Shown here one piece after another: positions 36,363-45,730 of a stretch of 64,000 nt of DNA (its first letter is position 1; every line of letters begins with the position of its first letter). A program made the translations under genes and the position numbers. The stretch comes from Chryseobacterium daecheongense (GTDB lineage Bacteria > Bacteroidota > Bacteroidia > Flavobacteriales > Weeksellaceae): NCBI GenBank assembly GCA_027920525.1, contig CP115858.1, forward strand, positions 248,001 to 312,000, given 5' to 3'. The notes under the pieces were generated by a model. It searched no databases, was not told where the DNA came from, and saw nothing but the letters and a program-made list of their open reading frames with translations.

Positions 36363-36582
36363 TGATGCCCAGGCACCGGTAAAAACATTAAGGGCTTTTG
36401 AAAGAGCTTTAATCAAATCTAAAGAAACAAAAAATATTCAGCTAACCCTCTCCAAAGAGTCATTTGCCTTCTATGATGAAAAAGCAGATGATCTGGTTTC
36501 AAAACCCGGCGAGTATACTATTTTTTATGGCGGAACTTCTGATGATGCAGGATTGAAAAATGTTTCGTTAAAAGTAAAATAA
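36283..36582 (+). pseudogene. Detached fibronectin-III-like C-terminal domain of the GH3 gene
   Basis: The +1 frame encodes TITIPVTNVSERDGEEVVQVYIKR..., then VKTLRAFERALI, ETKNIQLTL, and KPGEYTIFYGGTSDDA, ending VSLKVK at 36582. This is the Fn3-like domain that normally closes GH3 beta-xylosidases. Removing one base at 36282-36287 (for example G36285) gives continuous ENVTITIPVTN and an 877-residue protein from 33948. An ATG at 36280 exists in this frame, but an isolated Fn3-like domain without signal peptide is not a plausible gene. Confidence 0.85.
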
Positions 36583-36645
36583 AAATTGATTCAGGGCTCA
36601 TTGGGATAAGTAGGATCCTACTGTAGCTTTCAAAATATACGATCT

Positions 36646-38634
36646 ATGACAACAAAAAATAAAATATTCTCCATCGCGATTTCCCTAAGTGCTGCTTTTT
36701 TTTCAGCTCAGAATAATACGGTCCGTACCTATAACCTGGATCTGAAAGAAACTCCTGCACCTGTTAAAATACAACCCACCATGTATGGGATTTTCTTTGA
36801 AGACATCAATTTTGCAGCTGATGGCGGATTGTATGCGGAACTGATTAAAAACCGCAGCTTTGAATTTGACGAACCATTTACAGGCTGGAAACAGCCCAAT
36901 ACAAAAACACTTTCTCCTAATCTGGATTCGGGGTTTCTGACCATTTATTCCGACCCTGCCAAAACCAATAAAAATTATGCACGAATTACTGTTCTGAATG
37001 ATAAAAATTATATTCTGGAAAATGAAGGATTCAGGGGAATAGGCCTTCATCAGGGAGAACAATATGATTTCAGTTTTGATCTGGAGAATGTTTCAGGAAA
37101 TATTGCTGCAGTAAATGCAAGTCTTGTTGATGAAAACGGTAAGGGAATTTCATCAGTTTCCACGCTCATAAAAGGAAAGGGATGGCAGAAATATACAGCC
37201 GTTTTCAAAGCACCACAAACTGTAGAAAAAGCAAAGCTGCGGATTACATTTACCGGAAACGGCATCGTGAACATGGATATGATCTCACTCTTCCCGCAGG
37301 ATACCTGGAAAGGCAGAAAAGGCGGCTTACGAAAAGACCTCGTTCAGAAATTATATGATCTGCAGCCCGGATTTTTGAGATTTCCTGGAGGCTGTATTGT
37401 AGAAGGAAGAACGTTGGCTGAGCGGTATCAGTGGAAAAAAACAATTGGAAAAGTTGCAGACCGAGAATATCTCATCAATAAATGGAGCACAGGATTTCCA
37501 CATCGGCTTACACCGGATTACGGACAGTCTTTCGGACTGGGATTTTATGAGTATTTCCAGCTTTCCGAAGATCTGGGTGCAGAACCTGTTCCTATTCTGA
37601 GCTGTGGAATGGCATGCCAGTTCAATACAGCAGAACTGGTGAAAATGGAAGACCTTGATCCCTACGTTCAGGATGCCCTTGACCTGATTGAATTTGCCAA
37701 CGGAGATTCTGGAACAAAATGGGGGAGAATCCGTACTGAAATGGGGCACCCAAAGCCTTTTAATTTAAAATTCATCGGAGTGGGAAATGAGCAGTGGGGA
37801 GCGGATTATATCGAACGCTATAAAGTATTTGAAAAAGCCATTCATGCAAAATATCCTGACATGAAGATCATCTCCGGAAGCGGACCGTCACCTGACGGCG
37901 AATTCTTCGAGTATGGCTGGAAAGAACTAAAGCAGCTTAATGCGCAGATTGTCGATGAGCATTATTACAATTCTCCCGAATGGTTCATGCAAAATGCAGG
38001 CAGATACGACCAGTATGACCGCTCCGGGCCAAAAGTTTTTGCCGGAGAATATGCAGCCCAGTCTGTAGGTGTGGTAAAGCCTGATAACAAAAATAACTGG
38101 CTGACGGCCCTTTCAGAAGCCGCTTTTATGACCGGTCTTGAAAGAAACGCAGATGTGGTCTATATGACTTCCTACGCACCACTTTTTGCCCATGCTGATG
38201 GCTGGCAGTGGACACCCGATCTCATCTGGTTCAATAATCTGAAATCTTATGCAACCCCGAATTATTATGTTCAGAAATTATTCTCCAACAATAAAGGAAC
38301 GGATGTACTGAAAATAGAAAGCAACGGAAAAGCAGTATCCGGCCAGGAAAAATTATACGCTACTGCAGTAAAAGACGCGAAAACTTATGAAATCATTATT
38401 AAAATCGTCAATGCTGATACTCAGGCTAAAACAGTAAATATCAACCCCGGAACTCTGAAAATCGGTAAAAAAGTAACCAAAATTCTTCTGTCTGCCCCGC
38501 AGCTTTCCAGTGAAAATAATTTCGATGCTGAACCTGTGAAACCCAAAGAGGAGAATTCAGAAGCTAAAAAAGGTGAAATTTCAACAGAAATTCCGGCCAA
38601 TTCTTTGGTTATTTTAAAGGTGAAAACAAGTTAA
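36646..38634 (+). CDS. GH51 alpha-L-arabinofuranosidase
   Basis: 662 residues, signal peptide about 1-21 (AAFFSA|Q). Order: N-terminal region with MYGIFFEDINFAADGGLYAELIKNRSFE, a CBM4-like insertion (about 75-210), then the catalytic barrel with LRFPGGCIVEG, acid/base E382 in GVGNEQWGADY, VDEHYYNSPEWF, and nucleophile E468 in VFAGEYAAQS, followed by a C-terminal sandwich. It releases terminal alpha-L-arabinofuranose from arabinan and arabinoxylan. It lies 63 nt after the GH3 frame and shares its promoter, which carries a putative AraR operator. The liberated arabinose would be used by the araBDA genes that begin 127 nt downstream. Confidence 0.94.
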   Translation: MTTKNKIFSIAISLSAAFFSAQNNTVRTYNLDLKETPAPVKIQPTMYGIFFEDINFAADGGLYAELIKNRSFEFDEPFTGWKQPNTKTLSPNLDSGFLTIYSDPAKTNKNYARITVLNDKNYILENEGFRGIGLHQGEQYDFSFDLENVSGNIAAVNASLVDENGKGISSVSTLIKGKGWQKYTAVFKAPQTVEKAKLRITFTGNGIVNMDMISLFPQDTWKGRKGGLRKDLVQKLYDLQPGFLRFPGGCIVEGRTLAERYQWKKTIGKVADREYLINKWSTGFPHRLTPDYGQSFGLGFYEYFQLSEDLGAEPVPILSCGMACQFNTAELVKMEDLDPYVQDALDLIEFANGDSGTKWGRIRTEMGHPKPFNLKFIGVGNEQWGADYIERYKVFEKAIHAKYPDMKIISGSGPSPDGEFFEYGWKELKQLNAQIVDEHYYNSPEWFMQNAGRYDQYDRSGPKVFAGEYAAQSVGVVKPDNKNNWLTALSEAAFMTGLERNADVVYMTSYAPLFAHADGWQWTPDLIWFNNLKSYATPNYYVQKLFSNNKGTDVLKIESNGKAVSGQEKLYATAVKDAKTYEIIIKIVNADTQAKTVNINPGTLKIGKKVTKILLSAPQLSSENNFDAEPVKPKEENSEAKKGEISTEIPANSLVILKVKTS

Positions 38635-38664
38635 TGAACTGTTTTATAGTGTGTTATAAAAAAT

Positions 38665-38683
38665 AAGTGTGTTTTTTACATTT
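38665..38683. promoter_or_regulatory. Putative AraR operator, araB promoter
   Basis: AAGTGT-GTTTTTT-ACATTT. Same 16-nt distance to the -7 box as at the GH3 promoter. The two promoters share 45 of 49 bases from the operator through the -7 box. Confidence 0.72.
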
Positions 38684-38699
38684 ATTTAAAATAGAATCT

Positions 38700-38707
38700 T
38701 ATATTTG
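38700..38707 (+). promoter_or_regulatory. Bacteroidota -7 promoter box (TATATTTG) for the ara operon
   Basis: Exact TAnnTTTG match, 54 nt before the araB ATG, following the operator at 38665-38683. Confidence 0.72.
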
Positions 38708-38761
38708 TTTTTATCTCATCACGAGAATTTAAAATCTCAATAATCAAAACGTTTCACCACC

Positions 38762-40462
38762 ATGAAAAAATATGTTATCGGACTGGACTACGGTACAGAT
38801 TCCGTACGGGCCGTCCTTATTGACACTGAAAACGGTTCCGAAATAATTTCTTCAGTCAGTTATTATCAAAGATGGAAAGAAGGTAAATTCTGTAATCCCT
38901 CAGCCAACAGTTTCAGACAACATCCTTCAGATCATATTGAAGGTCTGGAGAAAACCATTTCAGAAGTTGTAAGAGAAAGCGGGATACCAGCAGAGCAGAT
39001 CGTTAGTATCTGCATTGATACTACAGGCTCTTCACCGTTACCAGTAACAAGTGATGGAGTAGCCTTAGCACTGGTTCCGGGATTTGAAGAGAATCCCAAT
39101 GCCATGATGGTTTTATGGAAAGACCATACCGCTATCCGCGAAGCTGAAGAAATCAATACCCTTGCAAGAACCTGGGGTGGTGAAGATTATACAAAATATG
39201 AAGGCGGTATTTACTCTTCAGAATGGTTCTGGGCAAAAATACTGCACATCAGCAGAGCTGATGCAGAAGTAAAAAATGCGGCTTATAGCTGGATGGAGCA
39301 CTGTGATTATCTGACTTTCCTTTTATCAGATCATAAAGACCTGGCTACCTTTAAAAGAAGCCGTTGTGCAGCTGGCCACAAAGCCATGTGGCATGAATCA
39401 TGGGATGGTCTGCCTTCAGAAGAATTCCTCAACAGGCTTGATCCTTCTCTGGGAGCGCTCAGAGCAAGATTATACAGGGAAACCTATACTTCAGATGAAA
39501 TTGCTGGTTATCTGAATGAAGAATGGGCCGCAAAAACCGGTCTTACCACCAAAACTATTATTACCGTAGGAACCTTTGATGCCCATTCAGGCGCAGTAGG
39601 AGCAAAGGTGGAAGAAAATACACTGATCAGGATCATGGGAACTTCTACCTGCGATATTATGGTGGCCCCACAAGAAGCTATTGGAGATACAACCGTTAAA
39701 GGAATATGCGGACAGGTTGACGGTTCCGTAATTCCCGGATTGATAGGGCTTGAAGCAGGGCAGTCTGCCTTTGGAGATGTGCTCGCATGGTATAAAGATA
39801 TCCTGATGTGGCCGGTTCACCAGGTTATGATGCATTCCGAAAATATTTCAGATGAACAGAAGACAAAGCTCGCAGATGAAATGGAGGCAGGACTTATCAG
39901 AAAACTAACCCTTGAAGCAGAAAAAATTCCTCTTTCAGATACTGTTCCGATTGCATTGGACTGGGTAAACGGAAGAAGAACGCCGGATGCAGACCAGGAA
40001 CTTAAAGCAGCGATCAGTCAGCTTTCTCTGGGAACAAAAGCACCCCATATTTTCAAAGCTTTGGTGAATGCCATTTGTTTTGGGGCTAAGAAGATCGTTG
40101 ACCGTTTTGAAGAGGAAGGGGTGAAAATCAATAAAGTGATCGGAATCGGAGGAGTAGCAAGGAAATCGCCGTTTATCATGCAGACACTCGCTAATGTTCT
40201 GGATATGCCGATTGTTGTTGCCGCTTCGGATCAGACTCCTGCGTTAGGGGCTGCTGTTTATGCAGCTGTATCAGCAGGAATTTATCCGACCGTACAGGAA
40301 GCAAGCATGAAAATGGGCTCCGCATTTGAAGCGGAATACCAGCCGAAAGCGGAAGAAGTACAGCACTACAGAGAATTAATGCAGCAATACCAGAAGCTCG
40401 CTGATTTTGTAGAATACAGTACCAAACTGAAAAACAACAGAAAAGAACTTCAGAACTCCTGA
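38762..40462 (+). CDS. araB: L-ribulokinase
   Basis: 566 residues, FGGY-family kinase of normal AraB length. ATP-site phosphate motif GLDYGTDSVRAVLID at residues 6-20, MEHCDYLTFLL, CAAGHKAMWHESWDGLP, and GTSTCDIMVAP with the adenosine-side IGIGGVARKSPFIMQTLANVL and PALGAAVYAAVSAG. Phosphorylates L-ribulose to L-ribulose 5-phosphate. It is the first gene of araB-araD-araA-galM-symporter, preceded by a recognisable promoter and putative AraR operator. The gap to araD is 27 nt. Confidence 0.96.
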   Translation: MKKYVIGLDYGTDSVRAVLIDTENGSEIISSVSYYQRWKEGKFCNPSANSFRQHPSDHIEGLEKTISEVVRESGIPAEQIVSICIDTTGSSPLPVTSDGVALALVPGFEENPNAMMVLWKDHTAIREAEEINTLARTWGGEDYTKYEGGIYSSEWFWAKILHISRADAEVKNAAYSWMEHCDYLTFLLSDHKDLATFKRSRCAAGHKAMWHESWDGLPSEEFLNRLDPSLGALRARLYRETYTSDEIAGYLNEEWAAKTGLTTKTIITVGTFDAHSGAVGAKVEENTLIRIMGTSTCDIMVAPQEAIGDTTVKGICGQVDGSVIPGLIGLEAGQSAFGDVLAWYKDILMWPVHQVMMHSENISDEQKTKLADEMEAGLIRKLTLEAEKIPLSDTVPIALDWVNGRRTPDADQELKAAISQLSLGTKAPHIFKALVNAICFGAKKIVDRFEEEGVKINKVIGIGGVARKSPFIMQTLANVLDMPIVVAASDQTPALGAAVYAAVSAGIYPTVQEASMKMGSAFEAEYQPKAEEVQHYRELMQQYQKLADFVEYSTKLKNNRKELQNS

Positions 40463-40489
40463 ATATTAACCTTTTGAATTACGCTCAAA

Positions 40490-41200
40490 ATGAATACCTA
40501 TAAAGAACTCCAAAGAGAATGTTATGAAGCGAATATGCAGCTGGATGCCCTGAAGCTGGTGGTCTATACCTTTGGAAATGTAAGCGCTGTAGACCGCGAT
40601 AAAGGGATTTTTGCCATTAAACCCAGCGGTGTTCCCTACGACATTTTAAAGCCGGAAGACATGGTGATTTTGGACTTTGACGCCAATGTCATTGAAGGCA
40701 GACTCAGACCTTCTTCCGATACCAAGACCCATGCTTATCTGTATAAAAACTGGAAAAACATCGGTGGAATTTCCCACACTCATGCGATCTATTCCGTGGC
40801 GTGGGCACAGGCACAAATGGATATTCCTGTTTTCGGGACCACTCATGCGGACCATCTTACGACAGATATTCCCTGCGCTCCACCTATGCGGGATGAGCTG
40901 ATTGAAGGAAACTACGAATACAATACAGGAATACAGATTCTGGAATGCTTTAAAGAAAAACAGATCTCTCCGGAAGAAGTAGAAATGGTTCTGATCGGCA
41001 ATCACGGTCCGTTTACCTGGGGGAAAAATGCAGAGAAAGCAGTTTACAACAGCAAAGTACTGGAGACCATTGCCGAAATGGCTTATCTCACCAGACAGAT
41101 CAATCCTGATGCGGAACGACTGAAAGACTCACTCATCAAAAAACATTATGAACGTAAGCACGGCAAGAATGCTTATTACGGACAGGAATTTAAACACTAA
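40490..41200 (+). CDS. araD: L-ribulose-5-phosphate 4-epimerase
   Basis: 236 residues, class II aldolase/epimerase fold. Seen: phosphate-binding GNVSAVDR and KPSGVPYD, the zinc ligands in HTHAIYSVAWAQ and the DHL of THADHLTTDIPC, and the NHGPFTWGK motif with the third histidine. Converts L-ribulose 5-phosphate to D-xylulose 5-phosphate, feeding the pentose phosphate pathway. Second gene of the operon; araA follows after 38 nt. Confidence 0.96.
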   Translation: MNTYKELQRECYEANMQLDALKLVVYTFGNVSAVDRDKGIFAIKPSGVPYDILKPEDMVILDFDANVIEGRLRPSSDTKTHAYLYKNWKNIGGISHTHAIYSVAWAQAQMDIPVFGTTHADHLTTDIPCAPPMRDELIEGNYEYNTGIQILECFKEKQISPEEVEMVLIGNHGPFTWGKNAEKAVYNSKVLETIAEMAYLTRQINPDAERLKDSLIKKHYERKHGKNAYYGQEFKH

Positions 41201-41238
41201 ACACTTCAACATAACAACTATTAACGATCAACAAAATT

Positions 41239-42735
41239 ATGTTAACACCTCTCAATACCAAAGAAGTCTGGTTCATCACAGGAAGTCAGCATTTATACGG
41301 ACCTGAAACACTTGCCCAGGTGGCAGACCATTCACAGAAAATTGTGGCAGAACTTGAAAAATCTTCTTTCATCCCGGTAAAAGTCATTGTAAAACCAACG
41401 GTAAAAACTACCGAAGAGATATTTGAAACCATTGCAGCCGCTAATCATGCAGAAAACTGTATAGGAGTAATCACGTGGATGCATACCTTTTCACCCGCTA
41501 AAATGTGGATCAGAGGACTAAAAATTTTACAGAAGCCTCTTCTGCATCTGCATACCCAGTTCAACAGAGATATTCCATGGTCCACGATGGATATGGATTT
41601 TATGAATCTTAACCAGGCGGCTCACGGGGACCGTGAATTTGGTTTTATGGTAAGCAGGCTCCGAAAGAACAGAAAAGTAGTGGTGGGGCACTGGTCAGAA
41701 GAAAGAGTTCAGAAACAGATCGGTGACTGGAGCCGCGTTGCTGCAGGCTGGGACGACTGGCAAGGAGCTAAATTTGCACGTTTCGGAGATAATATGCGGT
41801 TTGTAGCCGTTACAGATGGAGATAAAGTGGAAGCCGAAACCCGGTTCGGTTTTTCAGTCAATACCTGGGGAATCGGTGACCTTGTAGGCGTTATCAATTC
41901 TGTAAGCGAAGGAGAAATAAAAAGCCTTATGGAAGAATATGAATCTTCTTATCATATGGCAGCTTCCCTTTTGGAAGGAGGAGCCAACAGAAGCTCACTT
42001 CACACCGCCGCAAAAATTGAATTGGGACTTGAAAAATTTTTAAAAGACGGAGGATTTAAAGGATTTTCAGATACCTTTGAAGACCTTCACGGGCTGGAGC
42101 AGCTTCCGGGAATTGCAGTACAGCGCCTGATGCAGAAAGGATACGGATTTGCAGGCGAAGGAGACTGGAAAACAGCAGCACTCGTACGTGCGATGAAAAC
42201 AATGGGGCAGGGCCTTGAAGGTGGAAATGCCTTTATGGAAGATTATACCTATCATTTAGACCCTTCCAATCCTTCTATTTTAGGTTCCCATATGTTGGAA
42301 GTAGACCCTGTGCTGGCCGCCGGAAAACCTTCATGTGAGATCCATCCGCTGGGAATCGGAGGAAAAGCGGATCCGGTTCGTCTTGTTTTTAACTCCAGAG
42401 GAAATATTGATTCTCTGAATGCTGCCCTGATGGATTTTGGAAACCATTTCAGACTGCTGATCAATAAAACCAGAGCATTGGAAATTACAGAAGAGTTGCC
42501 AAAACTCCCGGTAGCAAGGGTTTTATGGAAACCTCTTCCTGATTTATATACGGCCGCAGAAGCCTGGATACTGGCAGGAGGGGCACACCATACATGTTAC
42601 AGTGAAAATATTTCAGCAGAACAGCTGGAAGATTTTGCTGAGATAGCAGGAATTGAATCATTAGTCATTGATGAAGATACCAGAATGCGTGACTTTAAAA
42701 ATACACTTCGTTGGAATGAAATGTATTATCGTTAA
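41239..42735 (+). CDS. araA: L-arabinose isomerase
   Basis: 498 residues, the usual AraA length. Begins with the family signature [20 protein letters not shown], continues with [30 protein letters not shown] and [18 protein letters not shown]. The C-terminal half has [15 protein letters not shown], a metal-site segment, and [11 protein letters not shown]. Isomerises L-arabinose to L-ribulose in the cytoplasm with a divalent metal, usually Mn2+. Located between araD and galM in one transcript. Confidence 0.97.
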   Translation: MLTPLNTKEVWFITGSQHLYGPETLAQVADHSQKIVAELEKSSFIPVKVIVKPTVKTTEEIFETIAAANHAENCIGVITWMHTFSPAKMWIRGLKILQKPLLHLHTQFNRDIPWSTMDMDFMNLNQAAHGDREFGFMVSRLRKNRKVVVGHWSEERVQKQIGDWSRVAAGWDDWQGAKFARFGDNMRFVAVTDGDKVEAETRFGFSVNTWGIGDLVGVINSVSEGEIKSLMEEYESSYHMAASLLEGGANRSSLHTAAKIELGLEKFLKDGGFKGFSDTFEDLHGLEQLPGIAVQRLMQKGYGFAGEGDWKTAALVRAMKTMGQGLEGGNAFMEDYTYHLDPSNPSILGSHMLEVDPVLAAGKPSCEIHPLGIGGKADPVRLVFNSRGNIDSLNAALMDFGNHFRLLINKTRALEITEELPKLPVARVLWKPLPDLYTAAEAWILAGGAHHTCYSENISAEQLEDFAEIAGIESLVIDEDTRMRDFKNTLRWNEMYYR

Positions 42736-42762
42736 TTAATTTTAAAAAATATGTAAATAATT

Positions 42763-43920
42763 ATGAAAAAAACAACATATAACGGCATTTTTATTTTATT
42801 ATTTTTAATTATTTTCGGCTGCAAAAAAGAAAATAATAAACAGGATATTTCAGGAAAAATGGAGAACATTTCTACTTCAGACTATGGAGTGACGCCAAAT
42901 GGCGATTCTATTAAAAAATATACGTTGACCAATAAAAACGGGATGAAAGTTGAGGTCATCAACTTCGGGGGAATTATCACATCCTTAACCGCTCCGGACA
43001 GAAATGGGAAATACGAAGATGTAGTGCTTGGCTTTACAAAACCCGAAGGATATTTCGATGGCAACCCTTATTATTTCGGGGCTTTGATCGGAAGATACGG
43101 CAACAGAATTGCCAATGCCAAATTCGCACTGGAAGGTAAAGCATACGAAATCGATAAAAATGACGGTCCCAACAGCCTTCACGGAGGAAAAGAAGGATTT
43201 CATACCAGATTCTGGAATATTGAGGTAGTAAAAGATGCAAAGTTTCCGACATTAAAATTATCTTATACCAGTGCAGACGGTGAAGAAGGGTATCCGGGAA
43301 AATTAACAACAACCGTTTTCTACACGCTTACAGACGATAACGCCTTGGAAATTTCTTACGAGGCTGAGACGGATAAGCCTACAGTGGTAAATCTTACCCA
43401 GCATTCTTATTTTAACCTTTCCGGGAATTTTACTAAAACGATTACTGATCATGAACTGCAGATTAATGCAGATCATTTTCTTCCGGTAAATGAAACATTG
43501 ATTCCTACTGGTGAGCAGAAAGCAGTAAAAGGAACTCCTTTTGATTTCACGGTATCAAAAGCCATCGGAAAAGATATCAATGCAGACGACGATCAGTTGA
43601 AAAAAGGAAAAGGGTATGACCATAACTGGATTCTAAATGGAAAAGGATTAAGAAGCATCGCCAAAGTTTATCATCAGGGAACAGGAAGACTGATGGAAGT
43701 CTTCACAGATGAACCCGGTGTGCAGTTTTATTCCGGAAATTTTCTTGACGGAAAGTTTGATACCAAAACTGGCGGTAAAAATGAATTCAGAACAGGGTTC
43801 TGTCTGGAAACCCAGCATTTCCCGGATTCACCAAACCAGTCTTCTTTCCCTTCTACAGAACTGAAGCCCGGACAGAAGTACCAGTCAAAAACCATCTATA
43901 AATTCTCCGTTAAAAAATAA
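42763..43920 (+). CDS. galM: Aldose 1-epimerase (mutarotase), lipoprotein
   Basis: 385 residues with a lipoprotein signal (FLIIFGC, lipobox Cys at about residue 20), so it acts outside the cytoplasm. GalM signatures: VINFGGIITSLTAPDRNGKYEDVVLGF, FGALIGRYGNRIANAKF, catalytic His region PNSLHGGKEGFHTRFW, VNLTQHSYFNL, GYDHNWIL and the catalytic Glu in GFCLETQHFPDSPNQ. It interconverts alpha and beta anomers of aldoses such as arabinose or galactose before uptake. The symporter gene begins 3 nt after its stop, so the two probably work together. Homologues often accompany Bacteroidota arabinose operons. Confidence 0.94.
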   Translation: MKKTTYNGIFILLFLIIFGCKKENNKQDISGKMENISTSDYGVTPNGDSIKKYTLTNKNGMKVEVINFGGIITSLTAPDRNGKYEDVVLGFTKPEGYFDGNPYYFGALIGRYGNRIANAKFALEGKAYEIDKNDGPNSLHGGKEGFHTRFWNIEVVKDAKFPTLKLSYTSADGEEGYPGKLTTTVFYTLTDDNALEISYEAETDKPTVVNLTQHSYFNLSGNFTKTITDHELQINADHFLPVNETLIPTGEQKAVKGTPFDFTVSKAIGKDINADDDQLKKGKGYDHNWILNGKGLRSIAKVYHQGTGRLMEVFTDEPGVQFYSGNFLDGKFDTKTGGKNEFRTGFCLETQHFPDSPNQSSFPSTELKPGQKYQSKTIYKFSVKK

Positions 43921-43923
43921 ACT

Positions 43924-45651
43924 ATGGGAAAATTAGCAACTATTGATATCATCATATTTCTGATCTATTTCGTAGTGGTAGCTTCCTACGGATTATGGAT
44001 CTATAAAAAGAAAAAGTCTGAATCTACAGGAAGTAAAGATTATTTCCTTGCCGAAGGGTCATTGACCTGGTGGGCTATCGGAGCCAGTTTAATCGCTTCC
44101 AATATTTCTGCTGAACAGTTTATCGGAATGAGTGGCGAAGGTTTCTTTGTCGGAATCGCTGTTGCCGCTTACGAATGGATCGCTGCTCTTGCGTTGATTA
44201 TTATTGCGGTCTGGTTTATTCCGATCTATCTTAAGAATAAGATCTATACCATGCCCCAGTTCCTTGAAAGAAGGTATAATAAATCGGTTTCACTGATCAT
44301 GGCTGTATTCTGGCTGTTTCTGTATGTTATTGTGAATCTTACTTCCATCCTTTATCTGGGTGCTCTTGCCATCGATACTTTACTGGGAGGAGAACATCTT
44401 CACGGGATTATGATCGCTCTTCTGCTTATGGCACTATTGATCGGTCTTGGAGGAATGAAAGTGATAGGATATACAGACGTTATACAAGTGGCAGTTCTTA
44501 TCATTGGTGGTTTTGCAACGGTGTATATGGCGCTGCAGATTGTAGACCAGAGAATCAACGGAGCGGCTGTAGGAAATGCACTGGCAGGATTCAATACCCT
44601 GATCAATGAGGCTCCGCAGCACTTTAAGCTGATTCTTCAAAAACCAACAACCACCACAACTACGTTGGCAATGCCTCAGAATCTGGATGTACAGAAGTAT
44701 GTCGTATTACCTGGTTTGGCAATGTATTTTGCCGGTCAGTGGATTGTTAACCTGAACTATTGGGGTTGTAATCAATACATCACCCAGAGAGCTTTAGGGG
44801 CAGATCTGAAGACGGCAAGAACAGGAATTTTATTTGCCGGTTTTCTGAAACTATTCATGCCTGTGATCGTAATGCTTCCGGGAATTGCCGCTTATGTTTT
44901 ATATTCAAAAGGACACCTTCCGGGATTCAACGGGGTAAAAGACGGAGCATACTCTGCAATATTAGGATTTTTACCAGTAGGATTGAAAGGATTGGCTATT
45001 GCCGCTTTGACCGCAGCGATTGTGGCTTCACTGGCAGGAAAAGTGAACAGTATTTCAACTATTTTTACGCTGGATATCTATAAAAAATACCTTAAAACAG
45101 ATGCCACCGAAATCCAGATGGTGAGAACAGGCCGTTGGGTCATTATTATTGCCATGATGGTTGCATTGGCTTTTACCTGGACAGACGTTTTAGGAATTGG
45201 TGGTGAAGGCGGTTTCACATTCATCCAGAAATATACGGGCTTTATCAGTCCTGGAGTTTTTGCCATGTTCCTTCTGGGAATGTTCTGGAAAAGAACAACC
45301 GGTACAGCTGCATTGGTAGGAGTTATCTTAGGTTTTGTCCTGGCGATCTTCTTCAACAGTTTTGCTGTAGAGATTTTCGGGAAAGAAACATGGTTGTATA
45401 CTGCATTCACTTATGAAAAGCTGGAGAATGGTGTAGTTCATACCATTACCGAGATTCCTTTCCTGATCAATATGGGATGGTCATTCTTTATCACGATAAT
45501 CGCGATGATCCTGATCAGTCTTGCAGGTCCGAAAGTAAATCCTAAAGCTTTTGCCATTGATGTGACGATGTTTAAAGTGGACAACAGAACTTTAGTATTG
45601 ATTGTAATGACGCTGCTTTTACTGACGGCTTTGTATGTAAGGTTTTGGTAG
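43924..45651 (+). CDS. SSS-family sodium/sugar cotransporter (probable arabinose importer)
   Basis: 575 residues with about 14 hydrophobic helices. Sodium:solute symporter (SGLT/SLC5) features: YFLAEGSLTWWAIGASLIASNISAEQFIGMSGEGF covering TM1-2, YTMPQFLERRYNKS, GLGGMKVIGYTDVIQV, the WIVNLNYWGCNQYITQRALGA loop and AALTAAIVASLAGKVNSISTIFTLDIYKKYL. Last gene of the araBDA-galM operon and followed by a strong terminator, so arabinose is the likely substrate. Galactose is possible because galM and the galK/galT genes share the putative operator. Confidence 0.93.
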   Translation: MGKLATIDIIIFLIYFVVVASYGLWIYKKKKSESTGSKDYFLAEGSLTWWAIGASLIASNISAEQFIGMSGEGFFVGIAVAAYEWIAALALIIIAVWFIPIYLKNKIYTMPQFLERRYNKSVSLIMAVFWLFLYVIVNLTSILYLGALAIDTLLGGEHLHGIMIALLLMALLIGLGGMKVIGYTDVIQVAVLIIGGFATVYMALQIVDQRINGAAVGNALAGFNTLINEAPQHFKLILQKPTTTTTTLAMPQNLDVQKYVVLPGLAMYFAGQWIVNLNYWGCNQYITQRALGADLKTARTGILFAGFLKLFMPVIVMLPGIAAYVLYSKGHLPGFNGVKDGAYSAILGFLPVGLKGLAIAALTAAIVASLAGKVNSISTIFTLDIYKKYLKTDATEIQMVRTGRWVIIIAMMVALAFTWTDVLGIGGEGGFTFIQKYTGFISPGVFAMFLLGMFWKRTTGTAALVGVILGFVLAIFFNSFAVEIFGKETWLYTAFTYEKLENGVVHTITEIPFLINMGWSFFITIIAMILISLAGPKVNPKAFAIDVTMFKVDNRTLVLIVMTLLLLTALYVRFW

Positions 45652-45670
45652 AAATTATTATACATAACAA

Positions 45671-45706
45671 AAAAATAGGATGCTGAAAAAGCATCCTATT
45701 TTTTTT
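45671..45706. terminator. Strong bidirectional intrinsic terminator
   Basis: AAAAATAGGATGC (45671-45683) pairs perfectly with GCATCCTATTTTT (45691-45703) around a 7-nt loop, with a T run on the right and an A run on the left. It lies between convergent genes, ending the ara operon from the left and the GH5 gene from the right. Confidence 0.92.
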
Positions 45707-45730
45707 GATCTTAGAATTGGTTATGTATGT

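Noticed and set aside
36280..36582. Separate small gene with ATG 36280
   Set aside because: The product is exactly the Fn3-like C-terminus of GH3 in the +1 frame, without its own signal peptide.
36610..36621. Perfect 12-bp palindrome GTAGGATCCTAC before GH51
   Set aside because: Too short, no second copy seen, and no relation to the other operators.
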